Of a DNA stretch of 64,000 nucleotides, positions 7,425-16,514 are shown one piece after another (the first letter of the stretch is position 1; each line of letters starts with the position of its first letter). The translations under genes were made by a program, and so were the position numbers. The notes beneath the pieces are model-generated. The model did no database searches, had not been told where the DNA came from, and saw only the letters and a program-made list of their open reading frames with translations. Source of the DNA: Dermatophilus congolensis. GTDB lineage: Bacteria; Actinomycetota; Actinomycetes; Actinomycetales; Dermatophilaceae. The stretch spans positions 1 through 64,000 of the forward strand of contig JAUNUP010000010.1 in the NCBI GenBank assembly GCA_030538115.1, given 5' to 3'.

Positions 7425-8576
7425 ATGATGGACCCCGAAGAGTTCGACGCGATCCTCGACGCCATCCGCACGTTCGTCCGCAAGGAGGTCGTCGCGGCCG
7501 AAGACGAGATCGAAGAGACCGACACCATCCCCGAGCGGATCAAGGAGCAGGCCAAGAACATGGGCCTGTTCGGCTACGCCATCCCCGAGGAGTACGGCGG
7601 CATGGGCTTCACGATGTCGGAGGAGGTGCGCATGGTCATGGAGCTGGGCTGGACCACTCCGAGCTTCCGCTCCATGTTCGGCACCAACAACGGCATCGCC
7701 GGCCAGGTACTCGTGAACTGCGGCACCGACGCGCAGAAGCAGAAGTACCTGCCGGCGCTCGCGAGCGGTGAGCAGGTGGCATCGTTCGCGCTCACCGAGC
7801 CGGAGGCGGGCTCCGACCCGAGCGGCCTGCGCACCAAGGCGGTTCGGGACGGCGACGAGTACGTGATCACCGGTCAGAAGCGGTTCATCACCAACGCCGC
7901 GCAGGCCGACCTGCTCATGGTCTTCGCCCGCACCGGCGAGGTGAGCGACGGCATCAAGGGCATCTCGGTGTTCATCGTGCCCACCGACACCCCCGGCGTC
8001 ACGATCGGCCCGAAGGACGCCAAGATGGGCCAGCGCGGCGCCGCGACCTCGGAGATCTTCTTCGACGGCGCCCGCGTGCCGCTGGAGAACCTCGTCGGCG
8101 AGGTGGAGGGCGAGGGCTTCTCGGCCGCCATGCGCTCGCTGGCCAAGGGGCGCCTGCACATCGCCGCGCTCGTCGTGGGCCTGGCGAACCGCCTCATCCA
8201 CGAGAGCCTCGCCCACGCCACGACGAACAGCCAGGGCGGCACCAAGCTCGCCGATTTCCAGCTCGTGCAGGCCATGCTCGCCGAGAGCCGCACCGAGGCC
8301 TACGCCGGCCGCGCGATGGTGCTCGAAGCCGCCCGCAGTTGGGATGACGGCAGTGACCGCCGCCTCGCCCCCTCCATGTGCAAGCTCTTCTGCACGGAGG
8401 CCGTCGACCGCATCGCCGACCGCGCGGTACAGATCCACGGCGGCCTCGGCTACATGCGCGAGGTGCCGGTCGAACGCTTCTACCGCGACTCGCGCCTGTT
8501 CCGCCTCTACGAGGGCACGAGCGAAATCCAGAAGCTCATCATCGCCAAGCAGATGGTGAAGTCGTTCGCCGGCTGA
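7425..8576 (+). CDS. Acyl-CoA dehydrogenase, copy 1
   Basis: 383-residue FAD-dependent acyl-CoA dehydrogenase that introduces the 2,3-double bond and passes electrons to ETF. FALTEPEAGSD is the FAD/substrate loop, QIHGGLGY the C-terminal signature, and E363 in YEGTSEIQ sits at the catalytic-base position used by medium- and short-chain enzymes. The start at ATGATG (7425) follows GACAGGAG. It lies 56 nt after CoA-transferase 2 and is followed by a strong terminator hairpin, so these two genes form a short operon. Acyl-CoA dehydrogenase 2 downstream lacks Glu at the same position, so the two enzymes belong to different subgroups and probably act on different substrates. Confidence 0.95.
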   Translation: MMDPEEFDAILDAIRTFVRKEVVAAEDEIEETDTIPERIKEQAKNMGLFGYAIPEEYGGMGFTMSEEVRMVMELGWTTPSFRSMFGTNNGIAGQVLVNCGTDAQKQKYLPALASGEQVASFALTEPEAGSDPSGLRTKAVRDGDEYVITGQKRFITNAAQADLLMVFARTGEVSDGIKGISVFIVPTDTPGVTIGPKDAKMGQRGAATSEIFFDGARVPLENLVGEVEGEGFSAAMRSLAKGRLHIAALVVGLANRLIHESLAHATTNSQGGTKLADFQLVQAMLAESRTEAYAGRAMVLEAARSWDDGSDRRLAPSMCKLFCTEAVDRIADRAVQIHGGLGYMREVPVERFYRDSRLFRLYEGTSEIQKLIIAKQMVKSFAG

Positions 8577-8606
8577 TTCACACCCCGGTGTATCGGGTGT
8601 GAATTG

Positions 8607-8652
8607 ACGAAGCCGACCCTCGGTGTTCCCTGGCACCGAGGGTCGGCTTCGT
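8607..8652 (+). terminator. Rho-independent-type terminator after acyl-CoA dehydrogenase 1
   Basis: The 19-nt segment at 8607-8625 pairs perfectly with 8634-8652, leaving an 8-nt loop. A smaller 10-bp hairpin (8576-8585 with 8595-8604) directly precedes it. No T-run follows. It separates the CoA-transferase/dehydrogenase pair from the MFS gene. Confidence 0.8.
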
Positions 8653-8694
8653 GCTGCCCGCGGTCTCCTACGGCAAATCCCCAGGTCATAGTGG

Positions 8695-8731
8695 TTGACA
8701 GGGCGCGCGACAGGCCATAGGTATCGCCTAT
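8695..8731 (+). promoter_or_regulatory. Putative promoter and overlapping palindrome before MFS 1
   Basis: TTGACA (8695-8700) is followed after 17 nt by TAGGTA (8718-8723). The latter overlaps the palindrome ATAGG-TATCG-CCTAT (8717-8731), which could be an operator. About 190 nt of leader without a supported gene lie between here and the MFS start at 8919. Confidence 0.45.
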
Positions 8732-8918
8732 CTGAGGGATACCCAACAGGACTTTGCCGGGGGTACACCCAAGCGGCCACGATGAATTCATCGCCACAGA
8801 GGGCACGTCGAATGCACGGCAGCCCGGGCCCCATTTCTTTTCTCATTTGCTTTGCCCGCAGCGCGATGACGCCACACGTCGAGCCGGGTCCACGGACAAT
8901 CCCGAAGGAGCGATCCGC

Positions 8919-10259
8919 ATGTCCGCAGCACCGACCTTGCCCCCGAAGACGACCATCGCACCCGGTCAGGAATCCCGCGCCAAGGCCTGGGGCTTCACCG
9001 GCCTCCTCGTCGCGCTCTACATCGTCAACTGGGGCGACAAGGCCGTTCTCGGCCTCGCGGCCCAGCCGCTCAAGGAGGAGCTGGGTCTCACCGCTTCCCA
9101 GATCGGCCTCGTCGGCAGCGCCTTCTTCCTCACGTTCACGATCGGTGGCTTCTTCGCCGGCACGCTGAACAAGTTCATGGCGCTGCGCTGGTCGCTCGCG
9201 TTTCTCGTGGTCGGCTGGTCGGTGGCCATGCTGCCGCTGATCTTCTCGGCCACGTTTATCGTGCTGCTGCTCAGCCGCATGCTGCTGGGTCTGCTCGAAG
9301 GCCCGAGCAGCGCGCTCATCCACACCGGCGCCTACTCGTGGCACCCGCGTGAGAAGCGTGGCCTGCCCTCTGCCTGCCTCACTGCCGCGGCCTCGATCGC
9401 GAAGATCATCATCGCCCCCGCCCTCGCGCTGCTCATGGCGACCCAGGGCTGGCGTGCCGCGTTCCTCGTTCTGGCCGGCATCGGCATCGTGTGGCTGCTC
9501 GTGTGGCTGCCCACCTGGAAGCTCGGCCCCTACGGCGAAGACAAGAGCTCCCTCAAGGCCAAGGCCGCCGCGGCTGCCGCCGCCGACTCCGCGCCGGAGA
9601 TCCAGGAGCCCGTGCCCTCGTGGGGCAAGATCTTCACCACCTGGACCTTCATGGGCGGCGCCTTGGCCGTCATGTCGATGTACGCCCTCGTCTCCGTGGT
9701 TCTCACCTGGCTGCCCTCGTACTTCGAGACCGGCCTCGGCTACGGCCGTGTCGAGGCGGGCGCCATGTTCGGCTTTCCCAGCATCGCCAGCCTCGTCGTG
9801 ATGTTCACGATCGCCCCGTTCACCGACCGCATGCTCGCCCGCGGTGCCACCTCGCGTCTCGGCCGCGGCATCATGCCGGCCATCGGCCTGCTGGCCTGCG
9901 GCATCTCGATGGCGGTGCTCCCGCTCATCGGCACCCCGGCCATCGCGGTCGCGGTCGTCTCGATCGGATACGCCCTCGGCGCCGCCGTGTTCCCGTTGTT
10001 CAACTCGGCGATCTCCGAGATCGTCCCAGCCCGCCTCACCGCCGGCACCCTCGGCATCTTCCTGGCGATCATGTCGGTCGGCGGCCTCATCGCCCCGTAC
10101 CTCACCGGCGTGATCGTCGACGGTGCGGCCACTCCGGCCGAGGGCTACGCCCAGGCCTTCCAGGTCTTCGGCATCTTCGCCATCATCGGTGGTGCCGCCG
10201 CCCTGCTCGGAGTCAACCCCGAGCGCGACCGGGCCAAGCTGCTCGCCGCAGCCCGCTGA
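8919..10259 (+). CDS. MFS transporter (anion:cation symporter-like) 1
   Basis: 446-residue major facilitator superfamily protein with about 12 hydrophobic helices and a cytoplasmic central loop rich in Ala, Lys and Glu (around residues 205-235). Early VNWGDKAVLGLAAQ and RMLLGLLEGPSSA resemble the ACS family (organic anion:cation symporters), which carries small carboxylates. The start ATG follows GAAGGAG by 8 nt. It sits between the two acyl-CoA dehydrogenase genes, with its own putative promoter, and probably imports the acid that the neighbouring CoA-transferases or ligase activate. The substrate cannot be read from the sequence, and export is not excluded. Confidence 0.88.
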   Translation: MSAAPTLPPKTTIAPGQESRAKAWGFTGLLVALYIVNWGDKAVLGLAAQPLKEELGLTASQIGLVGSAFFLTFTIGGFFAGTLNKFMALRWSLAFLVVGWSVAMLPLIFSATFIVLLLSRMLLGLLEGPSSALIHTGAYSWHPREKRGLPSACLTAAASIAKIIIAPALALLMATQGWRAAFLVLAGIGIVWLLVWLPTWKLGPYGEDKSSLKAKAAAAAAADSAPEIQEPVPSWGKIFTTWTFMGGALAVMSMYALVSVVLTWLPSYFETGLGYGRVEAGAMFGFPSIASLVVMFTIAPFTDRMLARGATSRLGRGIMPAIGLLACGISMAVLPLIGTPAIAVAVVSIGYALGAAVFPLFNSAISEIVPARLTAGTLGIFLAIMSVGGLIAPYLTGVIVDGAATPAEGYAQAFQVFGIFAIIGGAAALLGVNPERDRAKLLAAAR

Positions 10260-10274
10260 TCGCCCCCCGTATCA

Positions 10275-10289
10275 CCCACTGTGACCTGC
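10275..10289 (+). promoter_or_regulatory. Leader motif CCCACTGYGACCTGC, copy 2
   Basis: CCCACTGTGACCTGC ends 34 nt before the ATG of acyl-CoA dehydrogenase 2, almost the same spacing as the copy at 7375-7389. A partial match (CGCACTGTGACCTGC, 26012-26026) lies about 91 nt before the ABC exporter start. Confidence 0.35.
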
Positions 10290-10323
10290 CGTTTCACCGT
10301 AGAACGCACCCAGGAGTAGAGCA

Positions 10324-11487
10324 ATGAAGCGCACGATCTTCGACGAGGACCACGAGGCATTCCGCGGCATGGTTCGTCAGTTCTTCGAGAAGGAGCTGAC
10401 GCCCGAGTACGCCGACTGGGAGAAGGCCGGTCACCCCTCGCGCGACTTCTACCGCCGCGCGGGCGAGGTGGGGATCATGGGCATCCAGGTGCCGACCGAA
10501 TACGGCGGTGGGGGCGTGGACTCGTACAAGTTCAACGCGATCGTCACCGAGGAGTCGATCGCCGCGCACGCCAACCTCGGCCCGATGCGGGTGCACATGG
10601 ATCTGGTGCTGCCCTACCTCATGCACTACGCCAACGAGGAGCAGAAGCAGCGCTGGTTGCCGGGCTTCGCCAGCGGCGAGATCATGACCGCGATCGCGAT
10701 GACCGAGCCCGGCACCGGCTCCGACATCGCGGGCATCCGCACCACCGCCAAGCGCGTGACCGACGACCGGGGCGAGGCCTACATCCTCAACGGTGCCAAG
10801 ACGTTCATCACCGGCGCCTTCAACGCCGACCGCATCCTCGTCGTCGTGCGCACGGCTCCCGCCTCCGAGGAGAACCGCCGCACGGGCCTGTCGATTCTCG
10901 TGGTCGACACGAAGTCGCCCGGCTTCGAGGTCGGTCGCAACCTCGACAAGATCGGACTCAAGGCCCAAGACACCTGCGAGCTGTCGTTCAGCGACGTGCG
11001 CGTGCCGGTCGAGGACCTGCTCGGCGAAGAAGGCAAGGCCTTCGAGTACCTCAGCCACAACCTGGCGCAGGAGCGCCTCACCATCGCGGTCGGAGCCTGG
11101 TCGTCGGCGCACAACGCCATCGAGCTGGCCAAGGAGTACACGCTCGAGCGCAAGGTCTTCGGCAAGACCGTCGCCTCGTTCCAGAACACCAAGTTCGTGC
11201 TCGCCGAGTGCGCTGTCGAGGTTCAGGCCGGTCAGGCCTTTCTCGACCAGGCGATCGAGGCCCACGACGCAGGCACGCTCACCCCGGCCGACGCGGCCGG
11301 GCTCAAGCTCTGGATGACCGAAATGCAGTCGCGCGTCATCGACAAGTGCCTGCAGCTTCACGGCGGCTACGGCTACATCAACGAGTACCCGATCGCGCGG
11401 CTCTACGCCGACGCCCGCGTCACCCGAATCTACGGTGGCACCAGCGAGGTCATGAAGACGATCGTCGCCAAGTCCATGGGCCTGTAG
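10324..11487 (+). CDS. Acyl-CoA dehydrogenase, copy 2 (LCAD/IVD-type active site)
   Basis: 387-residue acyl-CoA dehydrogenase. AMTEPGTGSD and QLHGGYGY are the two family signatures. At the position where medium-chain enzymes carry the catalytic Glu, this protein has Gly371 (YGGTSEVM), as in long-chain and isovaleryl-CoA dehydrogenases, which use a Glu from another helix. A candidate lies in the AIELAKEY segment. That group includes enzymes for branched or long acyl-CoA, which fits the racemase encoded two genes later. The start follows CAGGAG. It opens the run of six rightward genes ending at 17297 (hydratase, racemase, ligase, thiolase, dehydrogenase follow). Confidence 0.94.
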   Translation: MKRTIFDEDHEAFRGMVRQFFEKELTPEYADWEKAGHPSRDFYRRAGEVGIMGIQVPTEYGGGGVDSYKFNAIVTEESIAAHANLGPMRVHMDLVLPYLMHYANEEQKQRWLPGFASGEIMTAIAMTEPGTGSDIAGIRTTAKRVTDDRGEAYILNGAKTFITGAFNADRILVVVRTAPASEENRRTGLSILVVDTKSPGFEVGRNLDKIGLKAQDTCELSFSDVRVPVEDLLGEEGKAFEYLSHNLAQERLTIAVGAWSSAHNAIELAKEYTLERKVFGKTVASFQNTKFVLAECAVEVQAGQAFLDQAIEAHDAGTLTPADAAGLKLWMTEMQSRVIDKCLQLHGGYGYINEYPIARLYADARVTRIYGGTSEVMKTIVAKSMGL

Positions 11488-11548
11488 CCCCCGGTCACCC
11501 ACACCCCCTGCTGCTGCACCGCTGCATCACCTGGAAGCGAGAGACGAC

Positions 11549-12358
11549 ATGACCACGACCGACGTGCCGAACGCCACCGCTGCCGCGGAGGCCGACAAGC
11601 CGGCCGTGCTGGTCGAGGAGCGCCCCGGCATCCTCGTCATCACGATCAACCGCCCCGAGGCGAAGAACGCGATCGACAAGGCCGTCTCGTACGGCATCGC
11701 CGAGGCGCTCGACGAACTCGACGCGCGCCCCGACCTCGCGGTGGGCGTGCTCACGGGCGCGGGCAGCACGTTCTGCGCCGGCATGGATCTCAAGGCCTTC
11801 TTGCGCGGTGAGCGGCCCAGCATCCCGGGCCGTGGCCTCGCGGGTATGACAGAAGTGCCGCCGGCCACCCCGATGATCGCCGCCGTCGAGGGCTACGCCC
11901 TCGCCGGAGGTGCTGAGCTGATGCTCGCCTGCGACCTCGTCGTCGCAGGTCGTAGTGCGAAGTTCGGCATTCCGGAGGTGAAGCGCGGGCTCGTCGCCGC
12001 CGGTGGCGGGCTATTGCGTCTGCCCGAACGCATCCCGCCGGCCATCGCCATGGAGATGGCCCTCACCGGTGACTTCATGACCGCCGAGCGGGCCCACTCC
12101 GCAGGTCTGATCAACGACCTCGTCGACGACGGCAAGGCCCTGGAGGCGGCGCTCGCGCTGGCAGAACGCATCGCCGCGAACGGGCCGCTCGCAGTGGCGG
12201 CGAGCAAAAAGATCATGGTCGAGTCGCGCGGCTGGCCGATGGAAGAGCGCTTCACTCGCATGCGCGCCATCTCCGAGCCGATTCTCACGTCGGAGGACGC
12301 CCGCGAGGGTGCCGCGGCTTTCAATGAGAAGCGCAAGCCCGTCTGGAAGGGGCGATGA
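11549..12358 (+). CDS. Enoyl-CoA hydratase (crotonase family)
   Basis: 269-residue crotonase-fold enoyl-CoA hydratase. Both catalytic glutamates can be placed: E123 in AGGAELM and E143 in GIPEVKRG, 20 residues apart as in mitochondrial crotonase. The oxyanion-hole segment FCAGMDLK is at 75-82. The N-terminal 20 residues are a variable extension rich in Ala and Thr. It hydrates the product of the acyl-CoA dehydrogenases to 3-hydroxyacyl-CoA. It overlaps the following racemase gene by 4 bases (ATGA), so the two are translationally coupled. With the MaoC protein at the left end, the island has two stereochemically distinct hydratase families. Confidence 0.95.
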   Translation: MTTTDVPNATAAAEADKPAVLVEERPGILVITINRPEAKNAIDKAVSYGIAEALDELDARPDLAVGVLTGAGSTFCAGMDLKAFLRGERPSIPGRGLAGMTEVPPATPMIAAVEGYALAGGAELMLACDLVVAGRSAKFGIPEVKRGLVAAGGGLLRLPERIPPAIAMEMALTGDFMTAERAHSAGLINDLVDDGKALEAALALAERIAANGPLAVAASKKIMVESRGWPMEERFTRMRAISEPILTSEDAREGAAAFNEKRKPVWKGR

Positions 12359-13533
12359 GCCAGGTCGCAGTGGGCGCGCACGGTCCGCTGGCCGGGGTTC
12401 GTGTCGTCGAACTGGGTGGCATCGGGCCGGGGCCGTTCGCGGCGATGCTGCTCGCCGACCTGGGCGCCGACGTCGTGCGGATCCAACGCCCCGGCGACAC
12501 CCGCGGGGCTGAGAGCCCCGTGCTCGACCGGGGGCGCCGCTCACTCGCGGTCGACCTCAAGAGCGCCGAGGGAGTCGAGATCGTGCGCGACCTCATCACC
12601 CGCTCCGACGTGGTCATCGAGGGGTTTCGTCCCGGTGTGATGGAGCGTCTCGGATTCGACCCGGCCACACTGCGTGAGACCAACCCCGCGCTCGTCGTCG
12701 GCCGGATGACCGGCTACGGCCAAGACGGCCCCCTCGCCCAGGCGGCGGGCCACGACATCAACTACATCTCGCTTTCCGGGGCGCTCGCCTCCATCGGGCG
12801 CGCCGGTGAGCCGCCGGCGGTGCCGATCAACCTCGTCGGCGACTTCGGCGGAGGCGGCATGCTGCTGGTCGTCGGCGTGCTTGCCGCGGTCGTCAACGCC
12901 CGCGCCACGGGGGTCGGCCAGGATGTCGACACGTCGATGGTCGAGGGATCGTCGCTGCTCATGGCGATGACCCACGGGTTCCGGGCACTCGGCGTGTGGC
13001 CGGGCGGGCGGGGCGAGAACCTGCTCGACTCCGGTGCTCCGTTCTACGACACGTACGCGTGCGCCGACGGCGGTTACGTCGCGGTCGGGCCCATCGAGCC
13101 GCAGTTCTACGCCGAACTCGTGGACGTGCTTAGCGAATTCGCGGGCTCCGTCGACCTGAGCGAGCTACCCGTCCCGGGTAAGCACCGCGACCGAGCCACC
13201 TGGCCCGCCCAGCGTCGGATCCTCGCGGAGGCGTTCGCCACCGCCACCCGCGACGAATGGGCGCAGCGGTTCGAGGGCCGCGACGCCTGCGTCACCCCCG
13301 TGCTCGACCTCGACGAAGCTCAGCAGCACCCGCACAACGTGGCGCGCGACGCCTTCGTCACCGACTCCGCCGGGGTACGCCACCCGGCTCCGGCTCCGCG
13401 CTTCAGCGCGACACCCACACGCTTTCCGACCCCGCCTCCCGCCTCGGGCGCCGACACCGACGACCTGCTCGCCGAACTCGGCCGCGACGAAGCCACGATC
13501 ACCCGACTGCGCACCGAAGGAGTTGTCGCATGA
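12355..13533 (+). CDS. Alpha-methylacyl-CoA racemase-like CaiB/BaiF protein
   Basis: 392-residue CaiB/BaiF-fold protein that matches the alpha-methylacyl-CoA racemase branch rather than the transferases. H133 in AGHDINYI and D163 in VGDFGGGG lie exactly 30 residues apart, as do the catalytic His126/Asp156 of mycobacterial MCR. Such enzymes epimerise the 2-methyl carbon of branched acyl-CoA so that the (S)-isomer can be oxidised. It overlaps the hydratase before it and the ligase after it by 4 bases each, indicating tight coupling. This is the best clue that the island handles 2-methyl-branched acids (isoprenoid- or sterol-side-chain-like); that inference has not been tested. Confidence 0.9.
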   Translation: MSQVAVGAHGPLAGVRVVELGGIGPGPFAAMLLADLGADVVRIQRPGDTRGAESPVLDRGRRSLAVDLKSAEGVEIVRDLITRSDVVIEGFRPGVMERLGFDPATLRETNPALVVGRMTGYGQDGPLAQAAGHDINYISLSGALASIGRAGEPPAVPINLVGDFGGGGMLLVVGVLAAVVNARATGVGQDVDTSMVEGSSLLMAMTHGFRALGVWPGGRGENLLDSGAPFYDTYACADGGYVAVGPIEPQFYAELVDVLSEFAGSVDLSELPVPGKHRDRATWPAQRRILAEAFATATRDEWAQRFEGRDACVTPVLDLDEAQQHPHNVARDAFVTDSAGVRHPAPAPRFSATPTRFPTPPPASGADTDDLLAELGRDEATITRLRTEGVVA

Positions 13534-15224
13534 CGACCGCCGCTCAGCCTCAGGGCTACTGGCCCGATTACCTGCCGCGTAACCTGCACTACCCGCCCGT
13601 GACCGCGGCCGACCTGCACGCCTCGACCCCGGCGCTGTACGGCGACCGCGTGGCGCTGGTCGACGGTGACGAGAGCTTCACGTTCACGCAGATGCATGAG
13701 GAGGCCTGCCGCATCGCGAACGGCCTGCGTGCCGCGGGTATCGGCGACGGCGACGTGTGCGTGCTGCACATGCCCAACGGCCTGTGGTTCTTGCCCGCCT
13801 ACTTCGGCATCCTCCTCGCGGGCGCCTCCGTGACCCCGACGAACCCCCTCTCTCCGGTGGCGTCGCTCAAGGCCCAGATCGCGGAGACGGGCGCGAAAGC
13901 CGGTCTGTCGCACCCCGATTACGTGACCAACCTCGCCTCCGCCGCCGAAAGCAGCGCGCTGACGACCATCGTCGCGGTCGAGGGCTCGGCTGCGGCTCCC
14001 GTGACTGTAGAGAGGCTGCCGGAGGGCGTGACGAGTCTGGCCGATTTCGTTGCGGGACAACCTGCGACGCGCCCCGAGAGCAACGTGACCTCTGAGGACG
14101 TCGCTCACCTCGCCTACACCGGTGGCACCACCGGCTTTCCGAAGGCCGTGCGCGTGCTGCACCGCAACGTCGTCGCCAACGTCACGCAGATGGTCGGCTG
14201 GCGGGCGGGCCACAGCATCGCCTCCGACGAGGCGGGGCAGTGCACGCTCAGTATCTTCACCGGGAGGCCCGACGTGGGCGTCACGCCTGGTGATGCGGTG
14301 TCGATCGTCGTCGGTCCGCTGTACCACGCGCACGCGCTCATCAACGCGAACTTCCTCAGCTTCGCGGGTGCCCGCCTCGTGATCCTCGGCCGGTTCTCGC
14401 CCGCGCTGCTGCTCGAGACGATCGAGCGCGAGAAGGCGACGTACGTCACCGGCAGCCCCGCCATGTGGCACGCCCTGCTGAACAGCCCCGACGCCAAGAC
14501 TCGCGACCTCAGTTCGCTGCGTGTGCTCTCCTCCGGCGCGGCCCCGATCGACCCGCCGACGCTCGACAAGATGCACCGCATGGCCCCGAACGCCGCCATC
14601 GTCGAGGGCTACGGCCTCACCGAGGGCACGTGCGTCGTTACGGCAGGAACCGTCGACCCCGCCGGCATCAGCAAGGTCGGCAGCGTCGGAGTTCCGTTGC
14701 ACGACACCATCGTCGAGATTCGCGGCCCGGAGGGCGAGGCCCTGCCCGTGGGGGAGCGCGGCGAAATCTGGATCAAGGGCCCCCAGGTGACCGGCGGTTA
14801 CCTCGACCGACCCGACGCCACGGCCGAGCAGTACATCGACGGGTGGCTCGCCACCGGCGACATCGCCTACTACGACGAAGACGGCTTCCTGTTCATCTGC
14901 GACAGGGCCAAGGACATGCTCATCTACAAGGGCTACAACGTGTACCCGCGCGAGCTCGAGAACATCCTCGTCGACCACCCCTCCGTCTCGTCGGCCGCTG
15001 TCGTCGGCCGCGATGTCGCCGAGATCGGGCAGGAGCCGGTCGCGTTCGTCGTGCCCGAACCGGGGCAGACCGTCGATCCCGCCGCGCTCATGGCGTTCGT
15101 CGCCGAGCGGGTGCTGCCGTACCAGAAGGTGCGCGACGTGGTCGTCGTCGACGCACTGCCAGGCACCGGCGCCGGAAAGATCCTCAAGAACGAACTGCGC
15201 GACCGCATCAACGCCAGCGCCTGA
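13530..15224 (+). CDS. Acyl-CoA synthetase (AMP-forming ligase)
   Basis: 564-residue ANL-superfamily acyl-CoA ligase that converts a free acid, ATP and CoA to acyl-CoA, AMP and pyrophosphate. The phosphate-binding loop is AYTGGTTGFPKAV, the adenine motif is GYGLTEGT, the hinge region is GDIAYYDEDG, and the C-terminal catalytic Lys is in GAGKILKNELR. The start ATG follows GAAGGAG and overlaps the racemase stop by 4 bases. The C-terminal hinge residues resemble 4-coumarate/medium-chain ligases, but substrate prediction is not safe. It offers an ATP-driven route to CoA esters alongside the CoA-transferases. Confidence 0.95.
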   Translation: MTTAAQPQGYWPDYLPRNLHYPPVTAADLHASTPALYGDRVALVDGDESFTFTQMHEEACRIANGLRAAGIGDGDVCVLHMPNGLWFLPAYFGILLAGASVTPTNPLSPVASLKAQIAETGAKAGLSHPDYVTNLASAAESSALTTIVAVEGSAAAPVTVERLPEGVTSLADFVAGQPATRPESNVTSEDVAHLAYTGGTTGFPKAVRVLHRNVVANVTQMVGWRAGHSIASDEAGQCTLSIFTGRPDVGVTPGDAVSIVVGPLYHAHALINANFLSFAGARLVILGRFSPALLLETIEREKATYVTGSPAMWHALLNSPDAKTRDLSSLRVLSSGAAPIDPPTLDKMHRMAPNAAIVEGYGLTEGTCVVTAGTVDPAGISKVGSVGVPLHDTIVEIRGPEGEALPVGERGEIWIKGPQVTGGYLDRPDATAEQYIDGWLATGDIAYYDEDGFLFICDRAKDMLIYKGYNVYPRELENILVDHPSVSSAAVVGRDVAEIGQEPVAFVVPEPGQTVDPAALMAFVAERVLPYQKVRDVVVVDALPGTGAGKILKNELRDRINASA

Positions 15225-15258
15225 CCGCCCTCACTCACCAGACTTCAGGAGTTTTCCC

Positions 15259-16389
15259 ATGCGCGACGCAGTGATCGTCGATGCCGTCCGTGCCCCCATC
15301 GGCAAGCGGAAGGGCTCATACTCTGACATCCACCCCGGCGACCTCTCCGCCCACGTGCTCACCGCCCTGGCCGAGCGCACCCAGCTCGACCCCTCCGTCG
15401 TCGACGACGTGATCTGGGGCTGTGTCAGCCAGGTCGGCGACCAGTCGGGCAGCATCGGCCGCGTCGGCGTGCTCGCCGCAGGCTGGCCCGAGTCGGTGCC
15501 GAGCACGGTCGTCGACCGCCGCTGCGGATCGAGCCAGCAGGCCGTCATGTTCGCCGCCGCCGGGGTCATGGCCGGACACTACGACGTGGCCGTCGCCGGA
15601 GGCGTGGAGTCGATGACCCGCGTGCCGATGGGCTCCAACCGCCTCGACGGCATGCCGTACTCGCAGAGCGTGCTCGACCGCTACGGCGTCAACGGGTTCA
15701 GCCAGGGCCTCGGTGCCGAGATGATGGCCGAGAAGTGGGGCTTCTCGCGGGAGCGGCTCGACGAGTACTCGGCCCGGTCGCACGAGCGCACCGCCACTGC
15801 CATCGACAGTGGCGCGTTCGACGGGCAGCTCGCCCCGCTCGCCGGCCTCACCGCCGACGAGGGGCTGCGCCGCGGCTCCTCGGTGGAGTCGCTCTCCGGG
15901 CTCAAGACGGTGTTCAAGGAAGACGGAGTCATCACCGCCGGCAACTCCTCCCAGATCTCCGACGGAGCGGGCGCGCTGCTCGTCACGTCGAGCGAGACCG
16001 CCGCGAAGTACGGCTGGACCCCGATGGCCCGTATCCACACCTCGTCGCTGGCCGGCGACGACCCGGTGATGATGCTGTCGGCCCCGATCAAGGCGACCCA
16101 GAAGGCCCTCGAGCGCTCGGGTCTGTCGATCGAGGACATCGGCGCGTACGAGGTCAACGAGGCTTTCGCGCCCGTGCCGCTGGCCTGGCAGGCCGAGATC
16201 GGCGGAACCGACGAACGCCTCAACCCCCTCGGTGGCGCCATCGCCGTGGGCCACCCGCTCGGCGGTTCCGGCGCCATCCTCATGACCCGTCTCGTGCACC
16301 ACATGCGCGACAACGGCATCCGCTACGGCCTGCAGACCATGTGCGAGGCCGGCGGCCTGGCCAACGCCACGATCCTCGAACTCCTCTGA
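15259..16389 (+). CDS. Acetyl-CoA C-acyltransferase (thiolase), copy 2
   Basis: 376-residue thiolase. C89 in VDRRCGSS is the acyl-accepting nucleophile, H332 is in GHPLGGSG and C362 in MCEAGGLAN is the second active-site Cys. The CEAGG variant replaces the more usual CIGGG and is seen in some degradative actinobacterial thiolases. The start follows TCAGGAG, 34 nt after the ligase stop. It likely performs the final thiolysis of the pathway encoded in this operon; thiolase 1 at the left end may act on a different chain length or branch. Confidence 0.95.
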   Translation: MRDAVIVDAVRAPIGKRKGSYSDIHPGDLSAHVLTALAERTQLDPSVVDDVIWGCVSQVGDQSGSIGRVGVLAAGWPESVPSTVVDRRCGSSQQAVMFAAAGVMAGHYDVAVAGGVESMTRVPMGSNRLDGMPYSQSVLDRYGVNGFSQGLGAEMMAEKWGFSRERLDEYSARSHERTATAIDSGAFDGQLAPLAGLTADEGLRRGSSVESLSGLKTVFKEDGVITAGNSSQISDGAGALLVTSSETAAKYGWTPMARIHTSSLAGDDPVMMLSAPIKATQKALERSGLSIEDIGAYEVNEAFAPVPLAWQAEIGGTDERLNPLGGAIAVGHPLGGSGAILMTRLVHHMRDNGIRYGLQTMCEAGGLANATILELL

Positions 16390-16514
16390 CCCGGGGGGGA
16401 TTGTCGCCCGAGCCTGTGCGCCTAGGTGTTCCCCGCCCGCCGAATGATTCGCCTCCGGGCATCACTCTCACTCGACAGACTTGGGGCGCTGCCCCGTACG
16501 AAAGGAATCCAACC

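Noticed and set aside
6930..9344. 804-codon open frame on the minus strand
   Set aside because: It is the shadow of CoA-transferase 2, acyl-CoA dehydrogenase 1 and MFS 1, all of which have clear family motifs; its translation is low-complexity Arg/Gly/Ala-rich.
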